Assembly: GCA_946480465.1 (NCBI GenBank)
Contig: CAMLJY010000027.1
Location: forward strand, 1-64,000
Direction: 5' to 3'
Length of the DNA stretch: 64,000 nucleotides
Origin: an uncultured Burkholderiales bacterium
GTDB lineage: Bacteria; Pseudomonadota; Gammaproteobacteria; Burkholderiales; Burkholderiaceae
The notes beneath the pieces were generated by a model, which was not told where the DNA came from, did not search any database, and worked only from the letters and a program-made list of their open reading frames with translations. Every line of letters begins with the position of its first letter. The stretch's first letter is position 1. Made by a program: the position numbers and the translations under genes. Of this stretch, positions 24,499 to 33,475 are shown piece by piece.

Positions 24499-25941
24499 TC
24501 AGGCGGCTGCCCGCGTACCCGCGGGACCCTGTGCCGCGCCAGCGCCGCGCCGGCCGCGCCACCGGGCCTGCAGCACCCGCGCCACGATGGCAGGCCGCAT
24601 CAGCGACGGCGGCGCGGCCAGCAGGTGCGACACACGCTGGAAGGCCACCGCCACCACCGCGTCCTGCTGCGCGGCATCGAACACCTTGGCCACGTAGGCG
24701 TTGATCACGCGCACCGGCCATGGCCGCTCACCTTGCACGCTGGGGATCGCGAGGTCGGCGCCCACCGCGGTCTGCCAGGCGATGTCGACCACGCGGGCCG
24801 CGGCGCGGAAGTAGCGCCCGGCCAGCTTGCGCTCGCCACCGGACAGCGCCGCCTGCAGCGCCTCGGCCTCGCAGGCGGCGACGCTCATGCCCTGGCCGAA
24901 CACCGGGTTGAAGCTGCAGATGCTGTCGCCGATGGCGAGCACACCTTCGGGCAGGCGCAGCCGCTCGTAGAAGCGGCGCTGGCTGTGCGGGAAGCGGTAG
25001 CCGAAGGGTTCGCAGACGAACTCGGCGTCCTGGACCACGGCGGCCAGCTCGGGCGGCGCGCTGCGCTGCGCGCGGGCGATGAAGCCGGCGCGGTCCAGCG
25101 GCGGTGCGTCGTCGCCATAGCCACCCAGCGTCACCACCCAGCGATCGCCTTCCTGGCTCAGCAGCACCGACGGCACGGGGTGGTCCGCGGTGGCCGCGGT
25201 GATCACCGCCTCCAGCCCGGGCGCGTGCTGCGGTTCGCGCTTCAGGTAGGCGGTGGCGTAGCGGATGTCGACCTGCACCTGCTGCTCCTGCGGCGTGGCG
25301 TGGCCCAGCTCGGCCAGCCACTTCGGCAGGCGCGATGCGCGGCCGCTCGCGTCCACCACCAGCGCCGCGCGCAGCACGGCACCGGGGCCGCGGGCTTCGT
25401 CGTCCGCGGGGCGCCAGCGCAGGCCGTCGATGCGCTGCCCGCGCATGGGGCCGGCGAGCCCCTGCGCGTCCACGCCGGTGACCACGCGCAGCCGTGGCAG
25501 CACCAGCACCCGGCGGCGCAGCACGCCTTCGATCGCAGCGCGGCCCAGGCACAGGCCTTGCGCATCGGCCCGCGCCTGAGCGAAGCGGCGGCGGCCGGCG
25601 TAGAACGCCGCCTGCAGGCCGACGTCGCCCAGCTGCCCGCCGGCCGCGAGCCACTCGTCGCCGATGCCGGGGAACAGCGCCTCGATGGCCTGCCGGCCAC
25701 GCGCCAGCAGCGCATGGGTGTGGCGGGTGTGCGGCGTGGCGCGGCGCGGCTCGTCGCCGGCGGTCAGCGGATGGCGGTCGAGCAGCCACACCTCCTCGAA
25801 GTGATCGTGCAGCACGCGCGCCGCGAGCAGGCCGGCCAGGCTGCCGCCGATCACGACGGCCCGTTTCGGCGCCGCCACGCGGGCCTGCACCTCTTCTTGA
25901 TGGCAAAGCGCGGCCAGCGCGCGGGTGTCCAGCAGGGCCAT
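24499..25941 (-). CDS. FAD-dependent monooxygenase/halogenase-like oxidoreductase
   Basis: 480 residues, single-component flavoprotein of the PHBH/halogenase-like group. The dinucleotide-binding loop is VVIGGSLAGLLAARVL (about 27-42) and the second FAD motif is IGDSICSFNPVFGQGMSVA. A DASGRASRLP box supports FAD binding. The lysine pair and WxWxIP motif of tryptophan halogenases are not seen, so halogenation is not claimed. GGAG lies 7 bases before the ATG. It is divergent from a TetR-HlyD-ABC export operon, a layout often seen for a modified toxic compound and its exporter. Confidence 0.8.
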   Translation of the reverse strand: MALLDTRALAALCHQEEVQARVAAPKRAVVIGGSLAGLLAARVLHDHFEEVWLLDRHPLTAGDEPRRATPHTRHTHALLARGRQAIEALFPGIGDEWLAAGGQLGDVGLQAAFYAGRRRFAQARADAQGLCLGRAAIEGVLRRRVLVLPRLRVVTGVDAQGLAGPMRGQRIDGLRWRPADDEARGPGAVLRAALVVDASGRASRLPKWLAELGHATPQEQQVQVDIRYATAYLKREPQHAPGLEAVITAATADHPVPSVLLSQEGDRWVVTLGGYGDDAPPLDRAGFIARAQRSAPPELAAVVQDAEFVCEPFGYRFPHSQRRFYERLRLPEGVLAIGDSICSFNPVFGQGMSVAACEAEALQAALSGGERKLAGRYFRAAARVVDIAWQTAVGADLAIPSVQGERPWPVRVINAYVAKVFDAAQQDAVVAVAFQRVSHLLAAPPSLMRPAIVARVLQARWRGRRGAGAAQGPAGTRAAA

Positions 25942-26073
25942 CGTGGGTCTCCAGGGGGTGATGCTGCAGGTACGTCCGGCCATGCACCCTGGATGCAGGC
26001 GCTGCATCGTTGACCCCGCGAAGCGGGGGTGGCTCGCCGACCCGTGGCCCCGACGGCGGGCACGGCCATCGGC

Positions 26074-26118
26074 TTGCGATAACAGGTCGACCGACCAATA
26101 ATCACCCGGTCCCGACCG
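26074..26118 (+). promoter_or_regulatory. Promoter and operator-like palindromes of the TetR-HlyD-ABC operon
   Basis: TTGCGA (26074-26079), a 17-base spacer and AATAAT (26097-26102) form a good sigma70 promoter for the TetR gene at 26125. A perfect GGTCGACC palindrome (26085-26092) lies in the spacer and a related CGGTC-CC-GACCG (26107-26118) covers the start site. Both suit autorepression by the TetR protein, and could also affect the divergent FAD gene. Confidence 0.55.
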
Positions 26119-26124
26119 CTCACC

Positions 26125-26772
26125 ATGCCCCGGCCCTCCCAGCAACTCGACCAGGCCCTGCTGCGCAGCGGGCGCGCGCTGTATCCGGCGCTGGGCTGCA
26201 GCGGCTTGTCGCAGCGCAAGCTGGCGGAGCACGCGGGCGTCAGCCCGGGCATGTTCCATTACCACTTCGCCAGCAAGGACGACTTCCTGCGCACGCTGCT
26301 GCAGCAGCTGTACGAGGAGATGTACGGCCCGCTGGCCGAGAGCGCCGGCGGCGAAGGCCAGCCGCTGGAACGGCTGCGGCGCGCGCTGTTCGGGCTCGCC
26401 CGCTTCGTGCGCGAACAACGGCCGCTGCTGATGCGCCTGGCGCTCGACGCCGGCGCCGGCCACGCCGTGGTGCAGCAGTTCATGCGCGACAACGCGCCGC
26501 GCCACCTGGGCGTGCTGCTGCGGCTGTTGAAGGAGGCTGAGCGCGCCGGCCAGCTGCCCGCGCTGCGCCACCCGCTGCAGCGCCTGGCGGTGTTGATGGG
26601 CACCGTGGTGGCGCCGCTGCTGATGGCGCCGGCGGTGGCGGCGCTGGGCATTGCCACGCCGGGCCCGTCGATCGAAACCCAGGTGTGCAGCGATGCGGCC
26701 ATTGGCGCCCGCATCGCCCTGGCCTTGGCCGCGTTGCGCGGCGAGGCGCCCGATCCGCAGGTGTGGCGATGA
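26125..26772 (+). CDS. TetR/AcrR-family transcriptional regulator
   Basis: 215 residues. The N-terminal HTH (about 8-55) carries LSQRKLAEHAGVSPGMFHYHFASKDDFL, a standard TetR helix-turn-helix with the FHYHF recognition pattern. The C-terminal all-helical domain binds ligand and dimerises. As first gene of an operon with HlyD and ABC exporter genes (its stop overlaps hlyD as ATGA), it most likely represses this exporter until the exported compound binds. The palindromes at 26085-26092 and 26107-26118 are likely sites. The ATG at 26125 fits both the promoter and the family length. Confidence 0.88.
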   Translation: MPRPSQQLDQALLRSGRALYPALGCSGLSQRKLAEHAGVSPGMFHYHFASKDDFLRTLLQQLYEEMYGPLAESAGGEGQPLERLRRALFGLARFVREQRPLLMRLALDAGAGHAVVQQFMRDNAPRHLGVLLRLLKEAERAGQLPALRHPLQRLAVLMGTVVAPLLMAPAVAALGIATPGPSIETQVCSDAAIGARIALALAALRGEAPDPQVWR

Positions 26773-27731
26773 CCCCGTGGCCGCGTCTTTTGTGCATTGG
26801 CGCCATGGCCCTGCTGCTGGCGGGCTGCGATCGTGCAGCACCGGCCGGCTGGGCGGGTTATGCCGAAGGCGACTATGTCTACGTCGCCGCGCCCCTGGCT
26901 GGCACGCTCGCCGCGCTGCCGGTGGCGGCGGGCGCCTCGGTGGCGCAGGGCGCGCTGCTCTTCACGCTGGATGCCGAGGCGGAGCGGCTGGCGCGCGCCG
27001 AGGCCCAGGCGCGCCGCAACGCGGCCGAAGCCCAGGCCGCCAACACCGACAGCGGCCGCCGTGCCGACGAGATCGCGGTGACCGAGGCGCAGCTGGCCCG
27101 CGCCCGCGCCCAGGCCGCGCTGGCGAAGAACGAACTGGCGCGGGTGCAGGCCCTGGTGGCGCAGCATTTCGTCTCGCCGGCGCAGCTGGACGACGCGCGC
27201 ACCGCCGAGGCACAGGCGCGCGCGCAGGTGGCCGAGCTGGACGCCGCGCTGCGCGTGGCGCGCCTGCCGGCCCGAACGCAGGAACGCGCGGCCGCCCACG
27301 CCAGCGCCGGCGCCGCAGCGGAAGCCGTGAAGCAGGCCGACTGGCGCCTGGCGCAGAAGACCCAGCGCGCACCGGCGGCCGCGCAGGTGGCCGACACCTT
27401 CTTCCGTCCCGGCGAGTGGGTGCCGGCCGGGCAGCCTGTGGTGTCGCTGCTGCCGCTGGGTGCGGTGAAGGCGCGCTTCTACGTCGCTGAAAGCGAGGCC
27501 GGCGCGCTGGCGCCCGGCCAGGCGGTGACGATCCGCTGCGACGGCTGCGGCGCGCCGATCGCCGCGCGCATCGCCCGCATCGCGACGCAGGCCGAGTACA
27601 CGCCGCCGGTGATCTATTCGAACTCGCAGCGCGCCAACCTGGTGTTCATGGTCGAGGCCAGGCCCGACACACCGGCCGACGCCGCGCGCCTGCGGCCCGG
27701 CCAGCCCATCGACGTTCGGAAGGTCGAATGA
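26769..27731 (+). CDS. HlyD-family periplasmic adaptor lipoprotein
   Basis: 320 residues. A lipoprotein signal ends in LLLAGC with Cys20 as the lipidation site. A biotinyl-lipoyl-like half motif (YVYVAAPLAGTLAALPVAAGASVAQGALLFTLD, about 36-68) is followed by an Ala-rich helical hairpin (70-210) and the second lipoyl half with FRPGEWVPAGQPVVSLLPLG. Such membrane fusion proteins bridge an inner-membrane ABC exporter to the outer membrane, like YbhG of YbhFSR. Start overlaps the TetR stop; the ABC ATPase and permease follow on the same strand. Confidence 0.88.
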   Translation: MTPWPRLLCIGAMALLLAGCDRAAPAGWAGYAEGDYVYVAAPLAGTLAALPVAAGASVAQGALLFTLDAEAERLARAEAQARRNAAEAQAANTDSGRRADEIAVTEAQLARARAQAALAKNELARVQALVAQHFVSPAQLDDARTAEAQARAQVAELDAALRVARLPARTQERAAAHASAGAAAEAVKQADWRLAQKTQRAPAAAQVADTFFRPGEWVPAGQPVVSLLPLGAVKARFYVAESEAGALAPGQAVTIRCDGCGAPIAARIARIATQAEYTPPVIYSNSQRANLVFMVEARPDTPADAARLRPGQPIDVRKVE

Positions 27732-27798
27732 GATCGCGGCGCGCGCCCGGATCGCCGGCGCTCGAGCGTGCGCCGGCTTCTCCGCATCGCCCGGAGGA

Positions 27799-28551
27799 AT
27801 GGGCGTGCTAGCGATCGATGTACGCGGCCTCACGAAACGCTTCGGCGGCCGCACCGTCGTCGACCACGTGGACCTGCAGCTCGAGCGTGGCCGCATCTGC
27901 GGCTTCCTGGGGCCGAACGGCAGCGGCAAGACGACGACGATCCGCATGATCTGCGGCCTGCTGAAGGCCGACGAAGGCAGCGGCACCTGCCTGGGCCTGG
28001 ACATCGCCGCCGGCGGCGCCGAGATCAAGCGCCAGGTCGGCTACATGACGCAGAAGTTCGGTCTCTACGAGGACCTGTCGATCCGCGAGAACCTGGACTT
28101 CATTGCGCGCCTGTTCCAGCTGCCGGGACGGCGCGCGCAAGTGGATGCTGCGCTCGACCGCCTGGGCCTCACGTCGCGCCAGAAGCAGCTGGCCGGCGAG
28201 CTGTCCGGCGGTTGGAAGCAACGCCTGGCGCTGGCCGCCTGCCTGCTGCACGAGCCGCAATTGCTGCTGCTGGACGAGCCCACCGCCGGCGTCGACCCCA
28301 AGGCCCGGCGCGAGTTCTGGGACGAGATTCACCAGCTGGCCGGGCAGGGCATCACCGTGCTGGTCTCCACGCACTACATGGACGAGGCCGAGCGCTGCCA
28401 CGAGCTGTGCTACATCGCCTACGGCCACGTGCTGGCGCGTGGCACGGCCGCGCAGATCGTCGAACAGGCCGGCGCGCGCGACCTGGAAGACGCCTTCGTG
28501 CGCCTCGTCGACCGCGCGCAGGACAACTTCGCCGCGGCTCCCTCGCGATGA
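27799..28551 (+). CDS. ABC-2 type exporter ATPase subunit
   Basis: 250 residues. Walker [11 protein letters not shown] begins at residue 38, the signature is LSGGWKQRL, and Walker B is [12 protein letters not shown], followed by the switch His in [12 protein letters not shown]. This is the YbhF/CcmA-like drug-export class. It energises the permease encoded directly after it (stop overlaps as ATGA). CGGAGG lies 4 bases before the ATG. A 67-base gap separates it from hlyD with no recognisable feature. Confidence 0.92.
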   Translation: MGVLAIDVRGLTKRFGGRTVVDHVDLQLERGRICGFLGPNGSGKTTTIRMICGLLKADEGSGTCLGLDIAAGGAEIKRQVGYMTQKFGLYEDLSIRENLDFIARLFQLPGRRAQVDAALDRLGLTSRQKQLAGELSGGWKQRLALAACLLHEPQLLLLDEPTAGVDPKARREFWDEIHQLAGQGITVLVSTHYMDEAERCHELCYIAYGHVLARGTAAQIVEQAGARDLEDAFVRLVDRAQDNFAAAPSR

Positions 28552-29690
28552 CCATGAACGGCGGCCTGTCCCTCGCCCGCACCGCCGCGGTCTTCGTCAA
28601 GGAGCTGCAGCAGATGCTGCGCGACCGCCTGACCTTCGCGATGGCGGTGGGCGTGCCCATCCTGCAGCTGGTGCTGTTCGGCTACGCGATCAACACCGAT
28701 CCCAAGGGTTTGCCCACGGTGCTGGTGGCCGAGGACGGCGGACCGCTGGCGCGCAGCGTCTCGGCGGCGCTGCAGAACTCCGGCTACTTCCACATCGTCA
28801 CGCACACGGGGCGCGAGGCCGAGGGCGAGGCGCTGCTCGAACGCGGCGACGCGCAGTTCATGGTGGTGATTCCGCCCGATTTCACGCGTCGCCTCGTGCG
28901 CGGCGAACGGGCGCCGATGCTGATCGCCGTCGATGCCACCGACCCCTCCGCCTCGGGCAACGCCATCGCGGCGCTGCAGCCGCTGCTCACGCAGGCGCTG
29001 CGCGCCGACGCCACCGGCCCGCTGGCCCACCTGGCGACCAAGGAAGCGCCGATCGACGTGCGCATCCACCGCCGCTACAACCCCGAGGGCCTGTCGCGCT
29101 ACAACATCGTGCCGGGCCTGATCGGCACCATCCTGACCATGACGATGGTGATGCTCACCAGCCTCGCGATGACGCGCGAGCGCGAGCGCGGCACGATGGA
29201 AAACCTGCTCGCCACGCCGGTGCGCCCGCTGGAGGTGATGCTGGGCAAGATCCTGCCCTACGTGCTGGTGGGCTACATCCAGCTGGGCGTGATCATGCTG
29301 GCCGCGTGGCTCTTGTTCGAGGTGCCGATGGTCGGCAGCCTGGCGCTGCTGATGGCGATGATCGGCGTCTTCATGCTCGCCAACCTGGGCGTGGGCTTCA
29401 CCTTCTCCACGCTCGCGAAGAACCAGCTGCAGGCGCTGCAGATGACCTTCTTCTTCTTCCTGCCGTCGATGCTGCTGTCGGGCTTCATGTTCCCCTTCCG
29501 CGGCATGCCGCACTGGGCGCAGGCGCTGGGCGAGGTGCTGCCGCTCACGCACTTCCTGCGCATCGTGCGCGGCATCCTGCTCAAGGGCAATGGCCTGGCC
29601 GAGCTGCTGCCCGAGCTGTGGCCGATGCTCGCTTTCCTGCTGGCCGCCGGCGCGCTGGCGATGGCACGCTATCGTCGGACGCTCGATTGA
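28548..29690 (+). CDS. ABC-2 type exporter permease
   Basis: 380 residues. One N-terminal membrane helix (about 22-45), a large extracytoplasmic domain (about 45-185) and five C-terminal helices from about 188 onward match the ABC2_membrane_3/YbhS-YbhR layout. The [18 protein letters not shown] loop before the third helix is a family hallmark. Only one permease gene is present, so the transporter is probably a homodimer. It completes the exporter with the ATPase and the HlyD adaptor; no TolC-like gene is nearby. An ATG at 28554 is an alternative start. Confidence 0.92.
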   Translation: MTMNGGLSLARTAAVFVKELQQMLRDRLTFAMAVGVPILQLVLFGYAINTDPKGLPTVLVAEDGGPLARSVSAALQNSGYFHIVTHTGREAEGEALLERGDAQFMVVIPPDFTRRLVRGERAPMLIAVDATDPSASGNAIAALQPLLTQALRADATGPLAHLATKEAPIDVRIHRRYNPEGLSRYNIVPGLIGTILTMTMVMLTSLAMTRERERGTMENLLATPVRPLEVMLGKILPYVLVGYIQLGVIMLAAWLLFEVPMVGSLALLMAMIGVFMLANLGVGFTFSTLAKNQLQALQMTFFFFLPSMLLSGFMFPFRGMPHWAQALGEVLPLTHFLRIVRGILLKGNGLAELLPELWPMLAFLLAAGALAMARYRRTLD

Positions 29691-29721
29691 CGAGCGTGAC
29701 CACCCCCGAGGAGGAGAGCCG

Positions 29722-31374
29722 ATGCCCGCCTGGCTGCTGGCGCTGGACCGCCATTTCCCCATCCGCTACCTGACGCTGCTGGCCGCGGCCATCACCGCGC
29801 TGCTGGGCGGCTTCGTGTGGGTCGGCTTCGGCCACCTCGCCTGGGCCGCGCTGCTGGGCGCGGCCGGCGTCGCCGTCGGCATCCACGACCTGCGGCAATC
29901 GCGGCATGCGGTGCTGCGCAACTACCCGCTCATCGGCCACCTGCGCTTTCTGCTGGAATGGATCCGGCCCGAGATCCGCCAGTACTTCATCGAAAGCGAG
30001 CGCGAGGCGATTCCGTTCTCGCGCCAGCAGCGCTCGCTGGTCTACCAGCGCAGCAAGGGCGAATCGGACAAGCGGCCCTTCGGCACCCAGCTGGACGTGC
30101 ATGAACCGGGTTATGAGTGGATCAACCACTCGCTGCAGCCCACCGCCTTGCCGTCGCATGACTTCCGGGTCGAGGTCGGTGGCGGCGAGGGGAGCCGCTG
30201 CACGCAGCCTTACCTCGCCAGCGTGTTCAACATCTCGGCGATGAGCTTCGGCTCGCTGTCGGCGAACGCCATCCTGGCGCTGAATGCCGGCGCCAAGCTG
30301 GGCGGCTTCGCGCACGACACCGGCGAAGGCTCCATCAGTGCCTACCACCGCGTGCACGGCGGCCACCTGATCTGGGAGATCGGCTCCGGCTACTTCGGCT
30401 GCCGCAACGAGGACGGCAGCTTCAACGAAGAGCGCTTCGAAGCGGCCGCGCGCGACGAGCAGGTCAAGATGGTCGAGCTGAAGCTGAGCCAGGGCGCCAA
30501 GCCCGGTCACGGCGGCGTGCTGCCGGGGCCGAAGGTGACGGTGGAGATCGCGCAGGCGCGCGGCGTGCTGCCGGGCATCGACTGCATCTCGCCGGCGTCG
30601 CACAGCGCCTTCGAGACGCCGGTGCAGATGCTGAAGTTCCTGGACCGGCTGCGCGTGCTGTCCGGCGGCAAGCCGGTGGGTTTCAAGTTCTGCATCGGCC
30701 ATCCCTGGGAGTGGTTCGCCATCGCCAAGGCCATGCGCGAGACCGGGCTGCTGCCGGACTTCATCGTCGTCGACGGCGCCGAAGGCGGCACCGGCGCCGC
30801 GCCGCTGGAATTCACCGACCACGTCGGCGCCCCGCTGCAGGAAGGCCTGCGCCTGGTGCACAACACGCTGGTGGGCCTGAACCTGCGCCAGCGGGTGAAG
30901 ATCGGCTGCGCCGGCAAGATCGTCAGCGCCTTCGACATCGCCCGCGCGATGGCGCTGGGGGCCGACTGGTGCAATTCGGCGCGTGGCTTCATGTTCGCGC
31001 TGGGCTGCATCCAGGCCCAGAGCTGCCACACCGGCCATTGCCCGACGGGCGTCACCACCCAGGACCCGCTGCGGCAGAAGGCGCTGTTCGTGCCCACCAA
31101 GGCCGAACGGGTGTTCCGCTTCCACGAGAACACGCTGGAGGCGCTGAAGGAACTGGTGCAGGCGGCTGGCCTGTCGCACCCCAACCAGATCACGCCGGCC
31201 CACATCGTGCGGCGCACCAGCGACCACCAGGTGCGCCTGCTGGCCACACTGCTGCCGACGCTGCGGCCGGGCGAGCTGATCGCGGCCGAGCGCGGCGACC
31301 TGCCCTGGCCGCACCAGGTGTTCGAGCTGTACTGGGGCCTGGCCTCGCCGCACAGCTTCAGGCCGCAGAGCTGA
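29722..31374 (+). CDS. Membrane-anchored FMN-binding glutamate synthase-like protein
   Basis: 550 residues. Two N-terminal membrane helices (about 15-55) precede a glutamate-synthase FMN/Fe-S domain (GltB central-domain type). Visible landmarks are [40 protein letters not shown] and a cysteine cluster [15 protein letters not shown] for the 3Fe-4S centre. It lacks the glutaminase (GATase) domain of real GltB, so ammonia must come from elsewhere or the reaction is different. GGAGGAGA precedes the ATG. It lies 31 bases after the permease and may be on the same transcript, although no functional link is evident. Confidence 0.85.
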   Translation: MPAWLLALDRHFPIRYLTLLAAAITALLGGFVWVGFGHLAWAALLGAAGVAVGIHDLRQSRHAVLRNYPLIGHLRFLLEWIRPEIRQYFIESEREAIPFSRQQRSLVYQRSKGESDKRPFGTQLDVHEPGYEWINHSLQPTALPSHDFRVEVGGGEGSRCTQPYLASVFNISAMSFGSLSANAILALNAGAKLGGFAHDTGEGSISAYHRVHGGHLIWEIGSGYFGCRNEDGSFNEERFEAAARDEQVKMVELKLSQGAKPGHGGVLPGPKVTVEIAQARGVLPGIDCISPASHSAFETPVQMLKFLDRLRVLSGGKPVGFKFCIGHPWEWFAIAKAMRETGLLPDFIVVDGAEGGTGAAPLEFTDHVGAPLQEGLRLVHNTLVGLNLRQRVKIGCAGKIVSAFDIARAMALGADWCNSARGFMFALGCIQAQSCHTGHCPTGVTTQDPLRQKALFVPTKAERVFRFHENTLEALKELVQAAGLSHPNQITPAHIVRRTSDHQVRLLATLLPTLRPGELIAAERGDLPWPHQVFELYWGLASPHSFRPQS

Positions 31375-31403
31375 GCCGCACGGTGCGGCGCGCAGTGCGG
31401 CGC

Positions 31404-31421
31404 GCGTGACGCGCGTCACGC
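31404..31421. promoter_or_regulatory. Perfect 18-bp palindrome upstream of the LuxR-type gene
   Basis: GCGTGACGCGCGTCACGC reads the same on both strands. It lies 30 bases after the stop of the glutamate synthase-like gene and 95 bases before the LuxR-type start. It could be a terminator stem or a binding site for a dimeric regulator; there is no U-tract. Confidence 0.4.
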
Positions 31422-31515
31422 CGCGCTGCCGCGCTCCCCCGCGGCCCGGGGATGTAGGCGACCACGCGCCTGCTCAGAATGAGTTACATCGAGATACGAG
31501 GCCGTCGTGGGGACC

Positions 31516-32166
31516 ATGAAGACCGTGCTGCTTGCCGGACACGCCCCGGCACAAAACCAGGCGTGGATCGAGGAGCTGCGCGCCAGCGGCGAGTGGGAGA
31601 TCCTGGGACCGGTGCAGAGCTTTGGCGCCGCGCGGGTGCTGTTGCACCGGCATCACCCGGACCTGCTGATTGCCGAGTTGCGGCTGGTCGACGGCACCGT
31701 GCTGGACATGATCCGCCTGCTGCGCGTCGGGCTGCACGACCTGTCGACGCAGGTCCTGGTGGTGGCCCAGGGCGAGGGTGACCTGTTGCTGCTGGATGCG
31801 TTGCAGGAAGGCGCAGACAGCTTCTACGACGCCGCCGACCCGAAGGCGGATCCGCTCGCCGTCCATGCGTGCGACACGCTGGCCGGCGGGGCCGACATCG
31901 CGCCCTGGATCGCGCGCCGGCTGCTCGACCATTTCGAGCAGCGCCGCGAGGTGGCCGTGTCGGTGTTCGACGAGATGATCAGCCCGCTGGCGCTCACCGC
32001 CGACGAAGTGCTGCTGCTGCGCCTGCTGTCCTGCGGCCGCCGCCTGGGCGAGATCGCCAGGCACGAGGGCGTGGCGCCGCGGGTGCTGTCGGCCCGGGTA
32101 CGGGCCATCTACCGCAAGATGCAGTGGGATCTGCGCGCCGGCGACCTGGGCTTGCAGGCCGCATGA
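31516..32166 (+). CDS. LuxR-type regulator with degenerate receiver domain
   Basis: 216 residues. The N-terminal half has the receiver fold (TVLLAGHAPAQNQ start), but the phosphoacceptor position in DLLIAELRLVDGTVLDM is Glu54, not Asp, and the upstream acidic pair is absent. A LuxR/GerE-like HTH fills the C-terminus (LTADEVLLLRLLSCGRRLGEIARHEGVAPRVLSARVRAIYRKM). A Glu at this place often mimics the phosphorylated state, so the protein may be constitutively active or use another signal. No cognate kinase is adjacent. The ATG at 31516 is chosen over a GTG at 31507. Confidence 0.75.
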   Translation: MKTVLLAGHAPAQNQAWIEELRASGEWEILGPVQSFGAARVLLHRHHPDLLIAELRLVDGTVLDMIRLLRVGLHDLSTQVLVVAQGEGDLLLLDALQEGADSFYDAADPKADPLAVHACDTLAGGADIAPWIARRLLDHFEQRREVAVSVFDEMISPLALTADEVLLLRLLSCGRRLGEIARHEGVAPRVLSARVRAIYRKMQWDLRAGDLGLQAA

Positions 32167-32233
32167 CATGCGCGGGGGGCCCGCAGGGGCCACGGGAACG
32201 AGGACCGGCGGGCTGCCCGGCCGGCCGAGCGGC

Positions 32234-32848
32234 TCAGGCGGCCGGCGGCGCGGTTTCGCTGAAGCTGGCGCGGACGGCCAGCTTTTCGGCCAGGCGGCCG
32301 AGGTTCGGGTGGTCGCCGCGCCAGTCGATCTCCGGGAAGCGGAAGTCGAGGTAACCGAGGGCGACGCCGACCGAGACGTCGGCCAGCGTGAAGTGGTTGC
32401 CGTTGCACCAGGGCTTGTCGCCCAGGCCCTGGCTCATGGCCTTCAGCGAGGAGCGCACGCGGCTCATCTGGCGGTCGATCCAGGGCTGGCTGCGCGCCGC
32501 GCCCCGCGGTTCCCAGGTGGCTTCCAGGCGCGCCAGGATGGCGGCGTCGCACACCCCGTCGCCCAGCGCCTCCCAGGTGCGCACCTCCACCCGTTCGCGG
32601 CCCGAAGGCGGGATCAGCTTGCCCACCGGCGACAGCGTGTCCACGTACTCGACGATCACGCGGGAGTCGAACACCGCCTCGCCACCTTCCATCACCAGGC
32701 AGGGAACCTTGCCGAGCGGGTTGGACTTCAGGATCGCGTCCTGCGCCCACACGTCTTCCAGCACCAGCTGGTAGTCCAGCTTCTTCTCCGCCATCACCAC
32801 CCGCACCTTGCGCACGTAGGGGCTGGTCAACGAACCGATCAGTTTCAT
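32234..32848 (-). CDS. Glutathione S-transferase family protein
   Basis: 204 residues. N-terminal thioredoxin-like domain (about 1-80) with LTSPYVRKVRVVMAEK, cis-Pro region LGKVPCLVMEGGEAVFDSRVIVEYVD, and an all-helical C-terminal domain with the FTLADVSVGVAL capping motif. It is the YibF-like branch, predicted to bind glutathione and act in detoxification or disulfide chemistry. Ser8 in the TSPYVRKV turn is the likely glutathione-activating residue. It is convergent with the LuxR-type gene and divergent from the pilin operon. Confidence 0.85.
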   Translation of the reverse strand: MKLIGSLTSPYVRKVRVVMAEKKLDYQLVLEDVWAQDAILKSNPLGKVPCLVMEGGEAVFDSRVIVEYVDTLSPVGKLIPPSGRERVEVRTWEALGDGVCDAAILARLEATWEPRGAARSQPWIDRQMSRVRSSLKAMSQGLGDKPWCNGNHFTLADVSVGVALGYLDFRFPEIDWRGDHPNLGRLAEKLAVRASFSETAPPAA

Positions 32849-32969
32849 GGGGGGCCGGAAGGGGGTTCCGGCGCGAGGCGGCCGGGTCGAATTCATTCTA
32901 GCGAGGCGACCCTCGGCGACGGTGACCCGCGCCGCCGCCGCAGCCGCTTGTGGTGGCTGCCCCACGGCA

Positions 32970-33006
32970 CCGACGAACGGTCGAATTCCGGCCGACGAAC
33001 GGTCGA
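32970..33006. repeat. 15-bp direct repeat upstream of the pilin operon
   Basis: CCGACGAACGGTCGA occurs at 32970-32984 and again at 32992-33006, starts 22 bases (two helical turns) apart. A shorter CGGTCGAA follows near 33033. This spacing suits two protomers of a regulator binding one face of the helix upstream of pilE. Confidence 0.55.
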
Positions 33007-33049
33007 TTTCGGATTCAAGCGGCTCGGCCGTCCGGTCGAAATCACCGAT

Positions 33050-33475
33050 ATGCACCCGAAGTTCAATCCCACCCGCCGAGTCGCCGGTTTCACGCTGCTC
33101 GAACTGATGATCACGGTGGCCATCGTCGGGATCATCGGCGCGATCGCGTTCCCGAGCTACCAGGCCAGCATCCGCAAGGGCCGGCGCGCCGATGCGGCCG
33201 ACGCCGCCGCCAACGTGCTGCAGGCCCAGGAACGCTGGCGCGCCAACAACGTCAGCTACACCTCGACGCTGTCGAACCTCAAGATCACCAGCAGTTCGAC
33301 CACTGGCGGCTACTACACCTTCGCGATCTCGGCCGCCGGCGCCACCGGCTACACGCTGAGCTTCACGCCCGTGGCGGCCAAGGGACAGAACAAGGACACC
33401 GATTGCACGGCGATGACCGTCACGGTGAACAACGGCGCACCGACCTATGCGCCGCCGACCTGCTGGAGCCGCTGA
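33050..33475 (+). CDS. pilE: Type IV pilin (PilE-like)
   Basis: 141 residues. The class III leader ends at Gly13, and the mature chain begins FTLLELMITVAIVGIIGAIA with the invariant Glu5. A tyrosine-rich middle (VSYTSTLSNL) and a C-terminal disulfide loop (Cys near DTDC and CW at the end) are typical of PilE-type minor pilins of Pseudomonas and betaproteobacteria. It is processed by PilD and placed in or at the tip of type IV pili. Its stop overlaps fimT (TGATG). It could instead be the lone PilA-like subunit, but operon context favours a minor pilin. Confidence 0.88.
   Translation: MHPKFNPTRRVAGFTLLELMITVAIVGIIGAIAFPSYQASIRKGRRADAADAAANVLQAQERWRANNVSYTSTLSNLKITSSSTTGGYYTFAISAAGATGYTLSFTPVAAKGQNKDTDCTAMTVTVNNGAPTYAPPTCWSR

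Noticed and set aside
24499..25941. Tryptophan halogenase identity for the FAD oxidoreductase
   Set aside because: FAD motifs are clear, but the WxWxIP motif and the catalytic lysine region of flavin halogenases are not seen.
32940..33049. Sigma54 promoter before pilE
   Set aside because: No GG-N10-GC site with the TGGCAC/TTGCA flanks could be found upstream of the pilin operon.
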